Assembly (NCBI GenBank): GCA_034927505.1
Contig: JAYFPY010000030.1
Location: forward strand, 5,488 to 69,487
Direction of reading: 5' to 3'
Length of the DNA: 64,000 nucleotides
Source of the DNA: RUG100 sp034927505
GTDB taxonomy: Bacteria; Bacillota; Clostridia; Peptostreptococcales; Anaerovoracaceae
Position 1 is the stretch's first letter; each line of letters opens with the position of its first letter. Shown here one piece after another: positions 34,960-44,125 of the stretch. Below the pieces are notes generated by a model that searched no databases, was not told where the DNA came from, and saw only the letters and a program-made list of their open reading frames with translations. The translations under genes and the position numbers were made by a program.

Positions 34960-36369
34960 TCATTTGGAACGCCTCGGAGCCATGTGCTTCGGGGCGTTTC
35001 TCCTTTTTAGAGACATCATCGCTCCGATAAAACATATAGCGGCAAAGATGGTGAAGCCGGTACGCATGGTATGAGTCAGCTGCCCGGGGGAAGCATCGGC
35101 AAGAGCTGAATCACCCAGATACATTCCGATCACCAGAGTTATCACAGCCATACCGGATGTCTGCCCCAGAGTCCTCATAGTGGCAAGGATCGAAGAAGCA
35201 ACACTGTAATCTGATTTTTCCACACAGGACATTATAGCATTCATATTGGGAGAAGAAAAAACAGAGATCCCGAATCCGGTGGCTAGAAGAGCTGCGATGA
35301 TGGCGATCAAAGGGGTGGTCCTGTTTACTGTTGCAAAAAAGACAAGGCATGCTGTACAGATGAGCATCCCCGCCGTGGCCAGCTTGTATGGGGCTATTCT
35401 GTCGGACAGGCGTCCCATCCTCGGGGAAAAGAGCGCCATCATAAGAGGCTGAGCAATCAGTATGAGACCTGCGGTCTGCGATGAATAACCCATTGCAGTC
35501 TGCAGATATATAGACATAAAATACCCTACGGCAAAAGTGGCGCCGTAGTTGAGCAAAGCAGCCAGATTAGACAGTGTATAAGCCGGATTCCCCGAGAAGA
35601 TCCGCACATCGACAATTGGGTTTTTCGATCTCAGTTCAGTAAGGACAAACCCAACGCCGGCAGCCAGACCACAGCCGAGAATAACAGGACCGGCAACGCC
35701 GCCGCCGAAGGATGTAAATCCATACATTATCATTACAATCATAGCGATATACAAGATGTTCCCTGCTGCATCATGACTCAGTTCCTGCGTCAGGTGTTCT
35801 TTTTTCGGCAGTTTGCGTGCAGCCAGAACAAAAGCAAAGAGCCCCACCGCACCGGAAAATACAAATATGGACTGCCATCCCAGCCATTGATTGAGCAGCC
35901 CTCCGATGACAGGCCCGGAAGACAGACCTACATAGGTGCCGGCGGTCATGCGGCCTATGGCTTTTCCTTTTTCCGAAGGAGGGTAGGCGCTGATCAGTAT
36001 AGCAGTGTTGGTCGCATTCAGCATTGCCGCAGCTATGCCCTGGACCACGCGGAGCAGTATCATTACTGCAAATGTTGTCGCCAGTGCCGATATGAAACTG
36101 GTCGCAAAAAACAGCAGTATGCCGATGAGGAAGATACGCCTTCTGCCGGTGGTGTCCGCCAGTTTTCCAAAAGGAACACTGAGAGCTGCTGTTGCAAGGA
36201 TGAATGCTGTGACGACCCAGCTGACAGACGCTGCGCTCACATCAAAATATGACCCCATTCCGGGAACAGCCAGGTTTAATGAGCTGCTCATGAATGTGGC
36301 CATAAATGCAGATACTATCATTACTGTTGTGGTAGCTCGCTGATCAGCCTTATTTTCATTCGTGTCCAT
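34960..36369 (-). CDS. MFS drug/solute exporter, DHA2 (14-helix) type
   Basis: A 469-residue transporter with about 14 hydrophobic helices. The signatures are VPFGKLADTTGRRRIFLIG in the loop between helices 2 and 3, and RVVQGIAAAMLNATNTAILI in helix 4. Proton-coupled drug/H+ antiport of the DHA2 group is the family role; the substrate is unknown. The start overlaps the end of the PHP gene by 14 bases, so the two form an operon. It converges on preA and is not obviously part of that pathway. Confidence 0.9.
   Translation of the reverse strand: MDTNENKADQRATTTVMIVSAFMATFMSSSLNLAVPGMGSYFDVSAASVSWVVTAFILATAALSVPFGKLADTTGRRRIFLIGILLFFATSFISALATTFAVMILLRVVQGIAAAMLNATNTAILISAYPPSEKGKAIGRMTAGTYVGLSSGPVIGGLLNQWLGWQSIFVFSGAVGLFAFVLAARKLPKKEHLTQELSHDAAGNILYIAMIVMIMYGFTSFGGGVAGPVILGCGLAAGVGFVLTELRSKNPIVDVRIFSGNPAYTLSNLAALLNYGATFAVGYFMSIYLQTAMGYSSQTAGLILIAQPLMMALFSPRMGRLSDRIAPYKLATAGMLICTACLVFFATVNRTTPLIAIIAALLATGFGISVFSSPNMNAIMSCVEKSDYSVASSILATMRTLGQTSGMAVITLVIGMYLGDSALADASPGQLTHTMRTGFTIFAAICFIGAMMSLKRRNAPKHMAPRRSK
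34968..35008 (+). terminator. Terminator of the preTA operon inside the end of the MFS gene
   Basis: AACGCCTCGGA pairs with TCGGGGCGTT (34989-34998), followed by TCTCCTTTTT. The hairpin encodes the last residues of the opposite-strand MFS protein. Confidence 0.7.
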
Positions 36370-37150
36370 AGTGGGAAACTGCTTTCATCCTTTTCATCTT
36401 GAGCCCCCTGTACGGAGACAGTATTTTGCCAAGACCTTTGTTGTATATGTGAAAACCCAGTACGCCCCATCTGGATTCTTTCATACGGCTTTTGACGGTT
36501 TCTTCACGTTCAATGCCTCCGGCATCGACGATGCGCCTTTCTTTTATGGCTCGGATCATATCGTTATTGCTGTGGATCGCAGCATCGATCTCGGTATATC
36601 CCATGCCTACGTACTCTTCCACGTGGGAGTCAGTGCCGCCCAGACCTATCTTTCCGTATTTGCCCGCCATTTTATGGGCGAGGACATTGGAAAGAGGTGA
36701 TTCACATGTATTGAAAGTTTCAATAAAATCAAATTCCCTGATAAGATGAGGCGTCTGCGCCAGGCATTTGAACAGCATGGCCGAAGAGCTGCGCACGCCG
36801 TAAGGGTGAGCAGGCCCTAGAAGTCCGCCGTAATGGTGGACTATCCTTATCAGTCTGTCCAGTTTCATGCCTCGTATAGTCAGTACCGGAAGGGTAACTC
36901 CATCCGGCATAACAACAAGAAAATGGCCGGCATCTTTGGTGTCGTATTCTACGCCTTTTATAACTGTAAAGCCTTTGAATTCCGGGGAATCTTTTATGCG
37001 ATCCCAGTATTTGCAGGCTCTGTATGTATCATGGTCCGTTATCATCATACCCTGAAAGTTATGGCCTCTGAGTAATTCTATATATCGTTCAAGGCTCACT
37101 TTGGAGTCTATGGACCCGCCTTTGATGTGGCAATGTAAATCAAATTTCAT
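36356..37150 (-). CDS. PHP-domain phosphoesterase-like protein
   Basis: A 264-residue metal-dependent hydrolase of the PHP superfamily. Metal ligands are visible in FDLHCHIKGG (His-x-His), MITDHDTYRA (Asp-His), VIKGVEYDT (Glu), GPAHPYG (His) and LGGTDSHVEEYVG (Asp-x-His). Stand-alone PHP proteins of this type include nucleoside bisphosphate and RNA phosphatases, but the substrate is open. The ATG at 37150 has GGAGG seven bases upstream and gives the family start MKFDLHCH; the longer frame to 37240 runs into the upstream gene's promoter area. It is the first gene of an operon with the MFS exporter. Confidence 0.85.
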   Translation of the reverse strand: MKFDLHCHIKGGSIDSKVSLERYIELLRGHNFQGMMITDHDTYRACKYWDRIKDSPEFKGFTVIKGVEYDTKDAGHFLVVMPDGVTLPVLTIRGMKLDRLIRIVHHYGGLLGPAHPYGVRSSSAMLFKCLAQTPHLIREFDFIETFNTCESPLSNVLAHKMAGKYGKIGLGGTDSHVEEYVGMGYTEIDAAIHSNNDMIRAIKERRIVDAGGIEREETVKSRMKESRWGVLGFHIYNKGLGKILSPYRGLKMKRMKAVSHYGHE

Positions 37151-37271
37151 ATATTTTGCCTCCGATCGGCAGATTTTCACTGCTCTCGTCCACTCTCCAT
37201 CCATCAATATAATGTTACTCCTATGGGAATGAAAATACAAGGAAAGTTTTGTGGAATTAACCCTGTTAAAA

Positions 37272-37280
37272 TGGTATAAT
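37272..37280 (+). promoter_or_regulatory. Extended -10 promoter of cardiolipin synthase gene
   Basis: TGGTATAAT, 33 bases before the ATG at 37314; no convincing -35. Confidence 0.55.
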
Positions 37281-37313
37281 CGAATGTATCTATTTATATG
37301 GAGGGTAAAAGAG

Positions 37314-38798
37314 ATGATCAGCTTTTATGATATGGGGCACGGGACGATCGGGTTCACCATATTTGTAGCACTGCTGTACCTGGCAAATTTCGGTATAGCG
37401 ATCGCAATTATTTATTCAGAGAGAAAGGATCCTGCAGCAACGCTTGCATGGGTTCTGGTACTGTTTCTCATACCGGCGGCAGGCATACTGCTGTACTTTT
37501 TCTTCTCGCAGAACATATCCAGGCACAAGATATTCAAACTGACGAAGGACGAAGAACGGATGATGACTTCTTCCCTGGAAAAACAGGAAAGTGCAATAAT
37601 AGACGGCACCTTCGATTTCAATACCTTTGAGGCGGACAAATGGAAAGATCTGATACGGCTCAACCAGAATTACGGCAGAGCCTACTATACTCAGGACAAC
37701 AGCATGGAGATATACCCTGACGGAAATTCTCTCGCGCATAATTTGATCGAAGATATAAGGAATGCACAGGATACGGTCAATATCATGTTTTTCATAGTCA
37801 AGCCGGATGAGATCGGGATGCAGCTGATAGATGCCCTGACGGCAAAGGCGAAAGAAGGCGTCAAAGTCAGGTTCCTGGTGGACGCCCTGGGAAGCCGTCA
37901 CATAGGCAAAAAAGTAATGAAAGAATTCTGTGAGGCAGGAGGCGAGTTTGCTAAATTCTTCCCGCCCAAGTTCAGGATATTCCAGTATGTAAACCCAAAG
38001 CTGAATTTCAGGAACCACAGGAAGCTGGTGGCCATAGATGACGCCATAGCTTACATCGGCGGATACAACATCGCCAAAGAATACATGGGCATGAAGAAAA
38101 AATTCGGATTCTGGAGAGATACTCATATCAGGATAGAAGGAGGAGCCGTGCAGGATATAAACTGCAGATTCCTCATGGACTGGAGGGCCAGCAGCAATGA
38201 AGATGTCCATGTGGCGGATGTGTTTTTTCCTCCGCTGCAGCCTTACGGCAAGGCCGGGATGCAGATAGTCTCGACAGGGCCCGATTCGGAGCATGAGCAG
38301 ATCAAGAGAGCTTTTCTTAAGATGATAACTTCGGCGACCAGGCGGATCTATATACAGACGCCGTATTTCGTCCCTGATGATCCTATACTGGAGTCTTTGA
38401 AAATGGCGGCCCAGTCCGGAGTGGATGTGAGGATAATGATACCGTGCAAACCGGATCACATATTCGTATACTGGGCGACATATTCATACTGCGGAGACAT
38501 AATAAGGAACGGAGGCCGGGTATTCATCTATGATGACGGATTCCTTCATTCCAAGACCATGTCGGTAGACGGAGAAGCGGGGACCGTGGGTTCCACCAAT
38601 TTCGACCGACGCAGCTTCAAACTGAATTTCGAGTGCAATGCATTCGTATACGATGTGGAGGAAACAATGAAGATGGACAGAGTCTTCGAAAGAGATCTGG
38701 GACACTGTCACGAGCTGACGCCGGAACTGTATGCGAACCGATCCACATGGATAAAAATAAAAGAGCCGATAGCCCGGCTGCTGTCGGACGTACTGTAA
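37314..38798 (+). CDS. cls: Cardiolipin synthase (PLD superfamily)
   Basis: A 494-residue membrane enzyme that joins two phosphatidylglycerols to cardiolipin and glycerol. Two N-terminal helices (~12-35 and ~42-62) precede the two phospholipase D motifs: NHRKLVAIDDAIAYIGGYN (first HKD) and HSKTMSVDGEAGTVGSTNFDRRS (second HKD, given as two overlapping parts H-S-K and G-S-T-N). The C terminus is FERDLGHCHELTPELY. The ATG at 37314 follows GGAGGG and lies after the promoter; an earlier in-frame GTG (37251) lies within it. The end is near a TTG-started protease gene, probably co-transcribed. Confidence 0.94.
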   Translation: MISFYDMGHGTIGFTIFVALLYLANFGIAIAIIYSERKDPAATLAWVLVLFLIPAAGILLYFFFSQNISRHKIFKLTKDEERMMTSSLEKQESAIIDGTFDFNTFEADKWKDLIRLNQNYGRAYYTQDNSMEIYPDGNSLAHNLIEDIRNAQDTVNIMFFIVKPDEIGMQLIDALTAKAKEGVKVRFLVDALGSRHIGKKVMKEFCEAGGEFAKFFPPKFRIFQYVNPKLNFRNHRKLVAIDDAIAYIGGYNIAKEYMGMKKKFGFWRDTHIRIEGGAVQDINCRFLMDWRASSNEDVHVADVFFPPLQPYGKAGMQIVSTGPDSEHEQIKRAFLKMITSATRRIYIQTPYFVPDDPILESLKMAAQSGVDVRIMIPCKPDHIFVYWATYSYCGDIIRNGGRVFIYDDGFLHSKTMSVDGEAGTVGSTNFDRRSFKLNFECNAFVYDVEETMKMDRVFERDLGHCHELTPELYANRSTWIKIKEPIARLLSDVL

Positions 38799-38836
38799 AA
38801 AAACAAGAACTGAACAAGAAAAAAAGAGGTAACGAT

Positions 38837-39550
38837 TTGAGAAGATTTGCTAATCCAATGACTATACTGCTGCTGTGCTTCATGGCGTATTCATCCTTCA
38901 GGAGCGGGCAGTTTTCAAACCCGAAGGAATGGCTCATGGGCGAACTGCTCATGCTGCCGGGCATACTCATAGCCCTGTCTTTCCACGAATTCGGACATGC
39001 TTTCGTTGCGGACAGACTGGGAGATAACACACCCAGGGCCCAGGGCAGAGTCAGCATAAACCCGGCGGCTCATATCGATTTGATAGGACTGATCGCGCTG
39101 CTGTTCGTAGGATTCGGATGGGGAAAGCCGGTGGAAATAGATCCGCGCAACTTCAAAAAACCGCGCAGAGACGAATTGCTGGTTTCAGTGGCGGGCGTCC
39201 TTATGAATCTGATACTGGCTGTCATATTCACACTGGTTCTGAGATTCTATGTAGACGGAACAGGAGCAGGATTCAGCAGCAGCGGAATGGCCGGAAGCAT
39301 ATATACGATGATATTCTACATCATATATATAAATCTTATCCTGATGATATTCAATCTGCTGCCTGTACCTCCGTTGGACGGATTCAACATACTGACTGAG
39401 ATCTTCGATCTGAAGAGATACAGCTGGTGGTATACGGTGTACGACAAGGGATTCTTCATACTGATGGTCCTCATACTGTTCAATTTCACCGACAGGATAC
39501 TGACGCCGTGCATATCGTTTTTCCTGAACCTTCTCAGTTATCTGATGTGA
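38837..39550 (+). CDS. Site-2-protease-like membrane metallopeptidase (M50)
   Basis: A 237-residue polytopic protein. The zinc motif HEFGH is in ALSFHEFGHAFVADRLGD, and the third ligand is in LLPVPPLDGFN, between hydrophobic helices. This short M50B group (YwhC/Rip-like without PDZ) cuts within membranes; the substrate is unknown. TTG 38837 is chosen as start: GAGGT precedes it by six bases and LRRFANPMTILLL then begins the first helix. The longer frame to 38633 overlaps cls and is rejected. It follows cls by 38 bases and is probably in its operon. Confidence 0.88.
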   Translation: MRRFANPMTILLLCFMAYSSFRSGQFSNPKEWLMGELLMLPGILIALSFHEFGHAFVADRLGDNTPRAQGRVSINPAAHIDLIGLIALLFVGFGWGKPVEIDPRNFKKPRRDELLVSVAGVLMNLILAVIFTLVLRFYVDGTGAGFSSSGMAGSIYTMIFYIIYINLILMIFNLLPVPPLDGFNILTEIFDLKRYSWWYTVYDKGFFILMVLILFNFTDRILTPCISFFLNLLSYLM

Positions 39551-39695
39551 TCCAGATGTAAAAAAATGTGAAAAGTTTGTGAAAAAACGGTGAACTTCAC
39601 ACAAAGATGCAGTTTTGGTGCTATAATCAACACGAAATGACAAAACTGTAACATTTCATTGAAAAGATATTCAGAAAAGAATGCGGGGAATACTT

Positions 39696-41324
39696 ATGAA
39701 CAAGAAAAAAAGAAGTAAAAAGATAATGTGTCTCCTTCTGGCTATGTGCGTTGCTGTGGCTATGATACCGACACTGGCTTTTGCCGACGAACAGGCAGCA
39801 GCAGATCAGAATGGGCAGGCGACAGACACTCAGTCGACTGAGCAGACTCAGACCGACACACAGAAGACCGAGAAAGCGGCAGCGGCCAAGGCAACGAATT
39901 ATACAGTGACCGCCACCAGATCGGACAAGATCAAATACATGTGGGGCGGATATGTGACTTCTATCGTTCCCGGAAAAACCAGCTCCGGGGAGAAGACATA
40001 TACGAGTAAACAGACATTTACCATCAAAACCTATGACGGGTTCACTTTGGACAAAGTGCTGGTAGACGGCAAGGAAAATGCGGATGCACTGAAAGCAAAG
40101 TCATATACATTCGAGGAAGGCACCACGGGAGATCATACCATCAGCGCCGTATATAAGAGGACCGGAGTGTTCATCAAGATCGATCCGGGCCATGCGGGGA
40201 ATTACAACCGTGGGTATTACTCCAGCTTTTGGGAGTCGAAGCAGATGTGGGATCTGGGAAGGGATCTTAGGGACCAGCTGGAAAAATATCCGAACGTAGT
40301 TGTCAGTCTGACAAAAACCAGTCTGAACAACGACCCGGCGGTATATACACGAGGGAAAATGGCAAAGGGATATGACCTGTTCATATCATGCCACAGTAAT
40401 TCTTCATCATCCAAATCGACGGATTATGCGCTTTCCATAGTATCTTCAGGCAGCACTCTTAGATCTGTTGCAGCGCCTCTGGGCAAACAGCTGGCGGCGA
40501 CAATGAAGACAACTATGGGGACAAAACAGAACTACCAGGTTTGGATCAAGAAACAGCATGACGGAAGGGACTGGTTCGGAGTAGTCAGAGGATCGGCGGC
40601 TGTAAAGGTGCCGGGAATGATACTGGAGCACTCTTTCCACTCAAATGCCAGATCATGCAACTGGCTCCTTTCTTCATCAAATCTGAACAAGATGGCAGCG
40701 AAAGAGGCGGCGGTAATAACAGATTATTACGGAGTCAACAACAACGGCTCGGTCGATAAACCAGGAAAACCGTCAGGATTCAACGCATACGGATACGGAT
40801 ATAAATCAGCAAAGATAAAATGGAACCAGTCTGCGGGAGCCACCGGATATAATGTGTACAGGGCCGACAGCAAGACCGGAAAGTATGAAAAGATCAAAAC
40901 GATCAACAACAGTTCCACTGTATATTACATAGACTCAGATCTGACATGCGGAAAGGTATATTATTACAAGGTCAAAGCATTTAGATACAGAACTGAAGGC
41001 AGCGCACTGTACAGCAGTTCTACATCACCAAATGCTGCAAAGCCGATACCGTCAAAACCTAAACTGGGTCTGACAGCAGGGAACAACAAGATCACTGCAA
41101 AATGGTCTGCTGTTTCAGGAGCGACCGGATATCAGCTTTACAGGGCTTCATCCAAACGCGGAAAATACAAGAGAGTCAAGACTACAAAGGCAAGATATTA
41201 CAAGAACTCTCGTCTGGCAAACAAGAAGAGATATTACTATAAAGTCAGGGCTTACAGGACTCTCGACAACGGAACGCATATTTACGGCAACTTCTGTTCC
41301 GTAAAATATAAAACAACAAAATAA
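39696..41324 (+). CDS. Secreted N-acetylmuramoyl-L-alanine amidase with fibronectin repeats
   Basis: A 542-residue exported cell-wall hydrolase. Signal peptide (~1-32, ending LAFA), a Gln/Thr-rich linker, a beta-rich N-terminal domain (~65-145), an Amidase_3 catalytic domain (~148-345) and two fibronectin-III-like modules (~360-445 and ~450-540). Zinc ligands are in IKIDPGHAG (His), WESKQMWD (Glu) and LFISCHSNS (His); the catalytic Glu is in MILEHSFHSN. It cuts the bond between MurNAc and L-Ala. The modules (GYNVYRADSKTGKYEKI, GYQLYRASSKRGKYKRV) match the one in the 3D-domain protein at 17.3 kb. Confidence 0.92.
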   Translation: MNKKKRSKKIMCLLLAMCVAVAMIPTLAFADEQAAADQNGQATDTQSTEQTQTDTQKTEKAAAAKATNYTVTATRSDKIKYMWGGYVTSIVPGKTSSGEKTYTSKQTFTIKTYDGFTLDKVLVDGKENADALKAKSYTFEEGTTGDHTISAVYKRTGVFIKIDPGHAGNYNRGYYSSFWESKQMWDLGRDLRDQLEKYPNVVVSLTKTSLNNDPAVYTRGKMAKGYDLFISCHSNSSSSKSTDYALSIVSSGSTLRSVAAPLGKQLAATMKTTMGTKQNYQVWIKKQHDGRDWFGVVRGSAAVKVPGMILEHSFHSNARSCNWLLSSSNLNKMAAKEAAVITDYYGVNNNGSVDKPGKPSGFNAYGYGYKSAKIKWNQSAGATGYNVYRADSKTGKYEKIKTINNSSTVYYIDSDLTCGKVYYYKVKAFRYRTEGSALYSSSTSPNAAKPIPSKPKLGLTAGNNKITAKWSAVSGATGYQLYRASSKRGKYKRVKTTKARYYKNSRLANKKRYYYKVRAYRTLDNGTHIYGNFCSVKYKTTK

Positions 41325-41334
41325 ATGGATCAGT

Positions 41335-41364
41335 AAGCCGGTGCATCGACGTACCGGCTTTTCC
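41335..41364 (+). terminator. Terminator after the amidase gene
   Basis: AGCCGGT, loop with an inner ATCGAC/GT, ACCGGCT, then TTTCC. It insulates clpB. Confidence 0.75.
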
Positions 41365-41378
41365 ATGGCCAAAAATTT

Positions 41379-41405
41379 TTAGCACTCTTTAAAGAAGAGT
41401 GCTAA
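41379..41405. promoter_or_regulatory. CIRCE element (HrcA operator) of clpB
   Basis: TTAGCACTC, nine bases, GAGTGCTAA: a perfect match to the CIRCE inverted repeat, ending seven bases before the -35 of clpB. Confidence 0.97.
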
Positions 41406-41412
41406 AAAAGTA

Positions 41413-41441
41413 TTGACTTTGACTTCCGGCAGTGTTTTAAT
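41413..41441 (+). promoter_or_regulatory. Sigma-A promoter of clpB
   Basis: TTGACT, 17 bases, TTTAAT, directly downstream of CIRCE and 24 bases before the ATG. Confidence 0.75.
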
Positions 41442-41464
41442 AGAAACATAGGAGGTGATTCATA

Positions 41465-44056
41465 ATGAATTTAGAAAAATATACACAAAAAGCACAGGAG
41501 GCTGTTATGGAATGCCAGAATATAGGTATTTCGGAGGGCCATCAGCAGCTTGACGGGGAACACCTTCATCTGGCATTGATGATGCAGCAGGACGGGTTGA
41601 TCCCGAAGCTGGTAAAATATATGGGAGCAGACACAGGCCGGATAATAGGTGACCTGGAGGCAGAAATGGAGAAACTGCCTAAAGTAGCGGGAGCCGGAGA
41701 CAATATGTATTCCACCAGGAGACTGAATCAGTTATTGATGAATGCTGAAAAGGTCGCGGCAGATTTCAAAGACGAATATGTCAGCGTGGAGCACATGTAT
41801 TTGGCTCTGCTGAATGAAAAAGGGACCCCCAGCGCAAAGATCTTCAGCAAATACGGTATCGACAAGCAGAAATTCCTCAAGGCACTGGAAAGTGTCAGAG
41901 GAAATCAGAAAGTAACTAATCAGAATCCGGAGGACAACTACGAAGCTTTGGAAAAATACGGCCGGGATCTTGTGGAAATGGCAAGAGACGGCAAGCTGGA
42001 TCCGGTAATAGGGCGTGATGACGAGATCAGACATACTATTCAGATCCTGTCGAGGCGTACAAAAAACAATCCGGTACTCATAGGTGAGCCGGGCGTCGGC
42101 AAGACGGCAGTAGTCGAGGGACTGGCGCAGAGGATACTCAACGGCGATGTGCCCGAGGGCCTGAAAGATAAGACGATCTACGCTCTGGATATGGGAGCTC
42201 TGATAGCGGGAGCCAAATTCCGGGGTGAATTCGAGGAGAGGCTGAAGGCTGTTCTCAACGAAATAGAAAAATCCGAAGGAAGGATACTTCTCTTCATAGA
42301 TGAAATACACAACATCGTTGGAGCCGGAAAGACCGAAGGTTCTATGGATGCAGGCAACCTTTTAAAGCCGAAACTGGCAAGAGGCGAACTTCACTGTATA
42401 GGTGCGACCACTCTTGATGAATACAGAAAGTACATCGAAAAAGATGCAGCTCTGGAAAGACGATTCCAGAAAGTAATGGTGGATCAGCCTACCATAGAAG
42501 ATACCATATCTATACTGCGAGGGCTGAAAGAAAGATTCGAGATACATCATGGAGTAAGGATCACAGACAATGCTCTTATCGCGTGCGCAATGCTGTCGGA
42601 CAGATACATCAGCGACAGATTCCTGCCGGACAAGGCCATCGACCTAATGGACGAAGCTGCCAGTAAAATAAGGACCGAGATAGACAGTATGCCGGCAGAA
42701 CTGGATGACATATCCAGAAAGATCATGCAGCTGGAAATAGAAAAACAGGCTATGATCAAAGAGACCGACGGCGTCAGCAAGAAGAGACTGGAAAACATCG
42801 AAAAGGAACTGGCTGAACTGAAATCTCAGAACGACACTATGCGTACACAGTGGGAAAGCGAAAAGAAAGCAATCAGCGAAGTGAAGGGGACCAAGGAACA
42901 GATCGAGGAAGTCAAACTGCAGATAGAAGATGCAGAGAGAAAATACGATCTGGAAAAGCTGGCCCAGCTGAAATACGGCAGCCTGCCGGAACTGGAAAAG
43001 AAACTGGAAGAAGACAAAGACAAGGCCAGCGACGCCAAGGGAAAGAGACTGCTCAAAGAAGAAGTCACAGAAGAAGAGATCGCCGATGTGGTTTCCAAGT
43101 GGACAGGCATACCTGTCAGCAAGCTTGTTGAAACAGAGCGGGACAAACTTCTGAAACTGCCGGAGATACTCCATAAAAGAGTCATCGGACAGGATGAAGG
43201 CATCGAAGCGGTCTCGGAGGCAATACTCAGGGCCCGTGCCGGACTGAAAAACGAAAGCAGACCGATCGGATCGTTTATATTCATGGGACCTACAGGCGTA
43301 GGCAAGACAGAGCTGGCAAAGGCTCTTTCGGAAGCCCTGTTCGACTCGGAAAAAAACATGATCAGAATAGATATGTCCGAATACATGGAAAAACATTCAG
43401 TATCCAGACTGGTGGGAGCGCCGCCGGGATATGTGGGATATGATGAAGGAGGACAGCTGACCGAGGCAGTAAGGCGAAAACCGTACAGCGTGGTGCTGTT
43501 CGATGAGATCGAGAAAGCACATCCGGATGTTTTCAACATACTGCTCCAGCTGCTGGATGACGGACGTCTGACAGACAATCAGGGAAGGACTGTTGATTTT
43601 AAAAACACGATCATAATCATGACATCCAATATAGGCAGCGGATACCTGACTGAGAATATCAAAGATGACGGAACTATCGACAACGAAGTAAAGGTGAAAG
43701 TAGAAGAGGAACTGAAAAAGAATTTCAGACCGGAGTTCATAAACCGTATCGATGACATCATAGTATTCAGTCCGCTTACAGAAGAACAGATAATGCATAT
43801 AATAGATCTGTCCATGAAAGACATCGAAGCAAGACTTGCAGAAAGGAACATAAAGCTCAAGCTGACAGACGAAAGCAAAAAGCTGATCGCCAAAGAAGCA
43901 TATTCGCCGCAGTACGGCGCAAGACCTGTAAAGAGATACCTGCAGAAGTACATCGAAACAGGCATTGCCGAAATGATAATCAAAGGCGATATAGCCGATG
44001 GTCAGGAAGTCGTAATAGATGCGAAAGACGGAGAACAGAAATTCACAGCAAAATAA
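41465..44056 (+). CDS. clpB: ClpB disaggregase chaperone
   Basis: An 863-residue AAA+ hexameric chaperone that pulls proteins out of aggregates together with DnaK. It has the N-terminal Clp repeat domain (1-~150), AAA-1 with Walker A GEPGVGKT (~206) and Walker B ILLFIDEIHN, the long coiled-coil middle domain (~410-525), and AAA-2 with GPTGVGKT (~608) and VVLFDEIEKAH. The ending GQEVVIDAKDGEQKF is family-like. No IGL/IGF loop for ClpP binding is present, so this is ClpB and not ClpC. Control by CIRCE means HrcA repression released by heat. Confidence 0.97.
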   Translation: MNLEKYTQKAQEAVMECQNIGISEGHQQLDGEHLHLALMMQQDGLIPKLVKYMGADTGRIIGDLEAEMEKLPKVAGAGDNMYSTRRLNQLLMNAEKVAADFKDEYVSVEHMYLALLNEKGTPSAKIFSKYGIDKQKFLKALESVRGNQKVTNQNPEDNYEALEKYGRDLVEMARDGKLDPVIGRDDEIRHTIQILSRRTKNNPVLIGEPGVGKTAVVEGLAQRILNGDVPEGLKDKTIYALDMGALIAGAKFRGEFEERLKAVLNEIEKSEGRILLFIDEIHNIVGAGKTEGSMDAGNLLKPKLARGELHCIGATTLDEYRKYIEKDAALERRFQKVMVDQPTIEDTISILRGLKERFEIHHGVRITDNALIACAMLSDRYISDRFLPDKAIDLMDEAASKIRTEIDSMPAELDDISRKIMQLEIEKQAMIKETDGVSKKRLENIEKELAELKSQNDTMRTQWESEKKAISEVKGTKEQIEEVKLQIEDAERKYDLEKLAQLKYGSLPELEKKLEEDKDKASDAKGKRLLKEEVTEEEIADVVSKWTGIPVSKLVETERDKLLKLPEILHKRVIGQDEGIEAVSEAILRARAGLKNESRPIGSFIFMGPTGVGKTELAKALSEALFDSEKNMIRIDMSEYMEKHSVSRLVGAPPGYVGYDEGGQLTEAVRRKPYSVVLFDEIEKAHPDVFNILLQLLDDGRLTDNQGRTVDFKNTIIIMTSNIGSGYLTENIKDDGTIDNEVKVKVEEELKKNFRPEFINRIDDIIVFSPLTEEQIMHIIDLSMKDIEARLAERNIKLKLTDESKKLIAKEAYSPQYGARPVKRYLQKYIETGIAEMIIKGDIADGQEVVIDAKDGEQKFTAK

Positions 44057-44071
44057 TCACAGCAAATAAAA

Positions 44072-44120
44072 AGAATGCCGCGCGGCGGGATCGGCGATCC
44101 TGCAGCACGGCATTTGTCAT
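44072..44120. terminator. Terminator between clpB and the convergent GntR gene
   Basis: AATGCCG pairs with CGGCATT, enclosing an inner GGGATC/GATCC hairpin, followed by TGTCAT; the T-run is weak. Confidence 0.6.
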
Positions 44121-44125
44121 GTCGG

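Noticed and set aside
34960..36369. MFS transporter as the uptake system of the PreTA pathway
   Set aside because: It is on the opposite strand, coupled to a PHP gene, belongs to the exporter-type DHA2 group, and has no copy of the palindrome at its promoter region.
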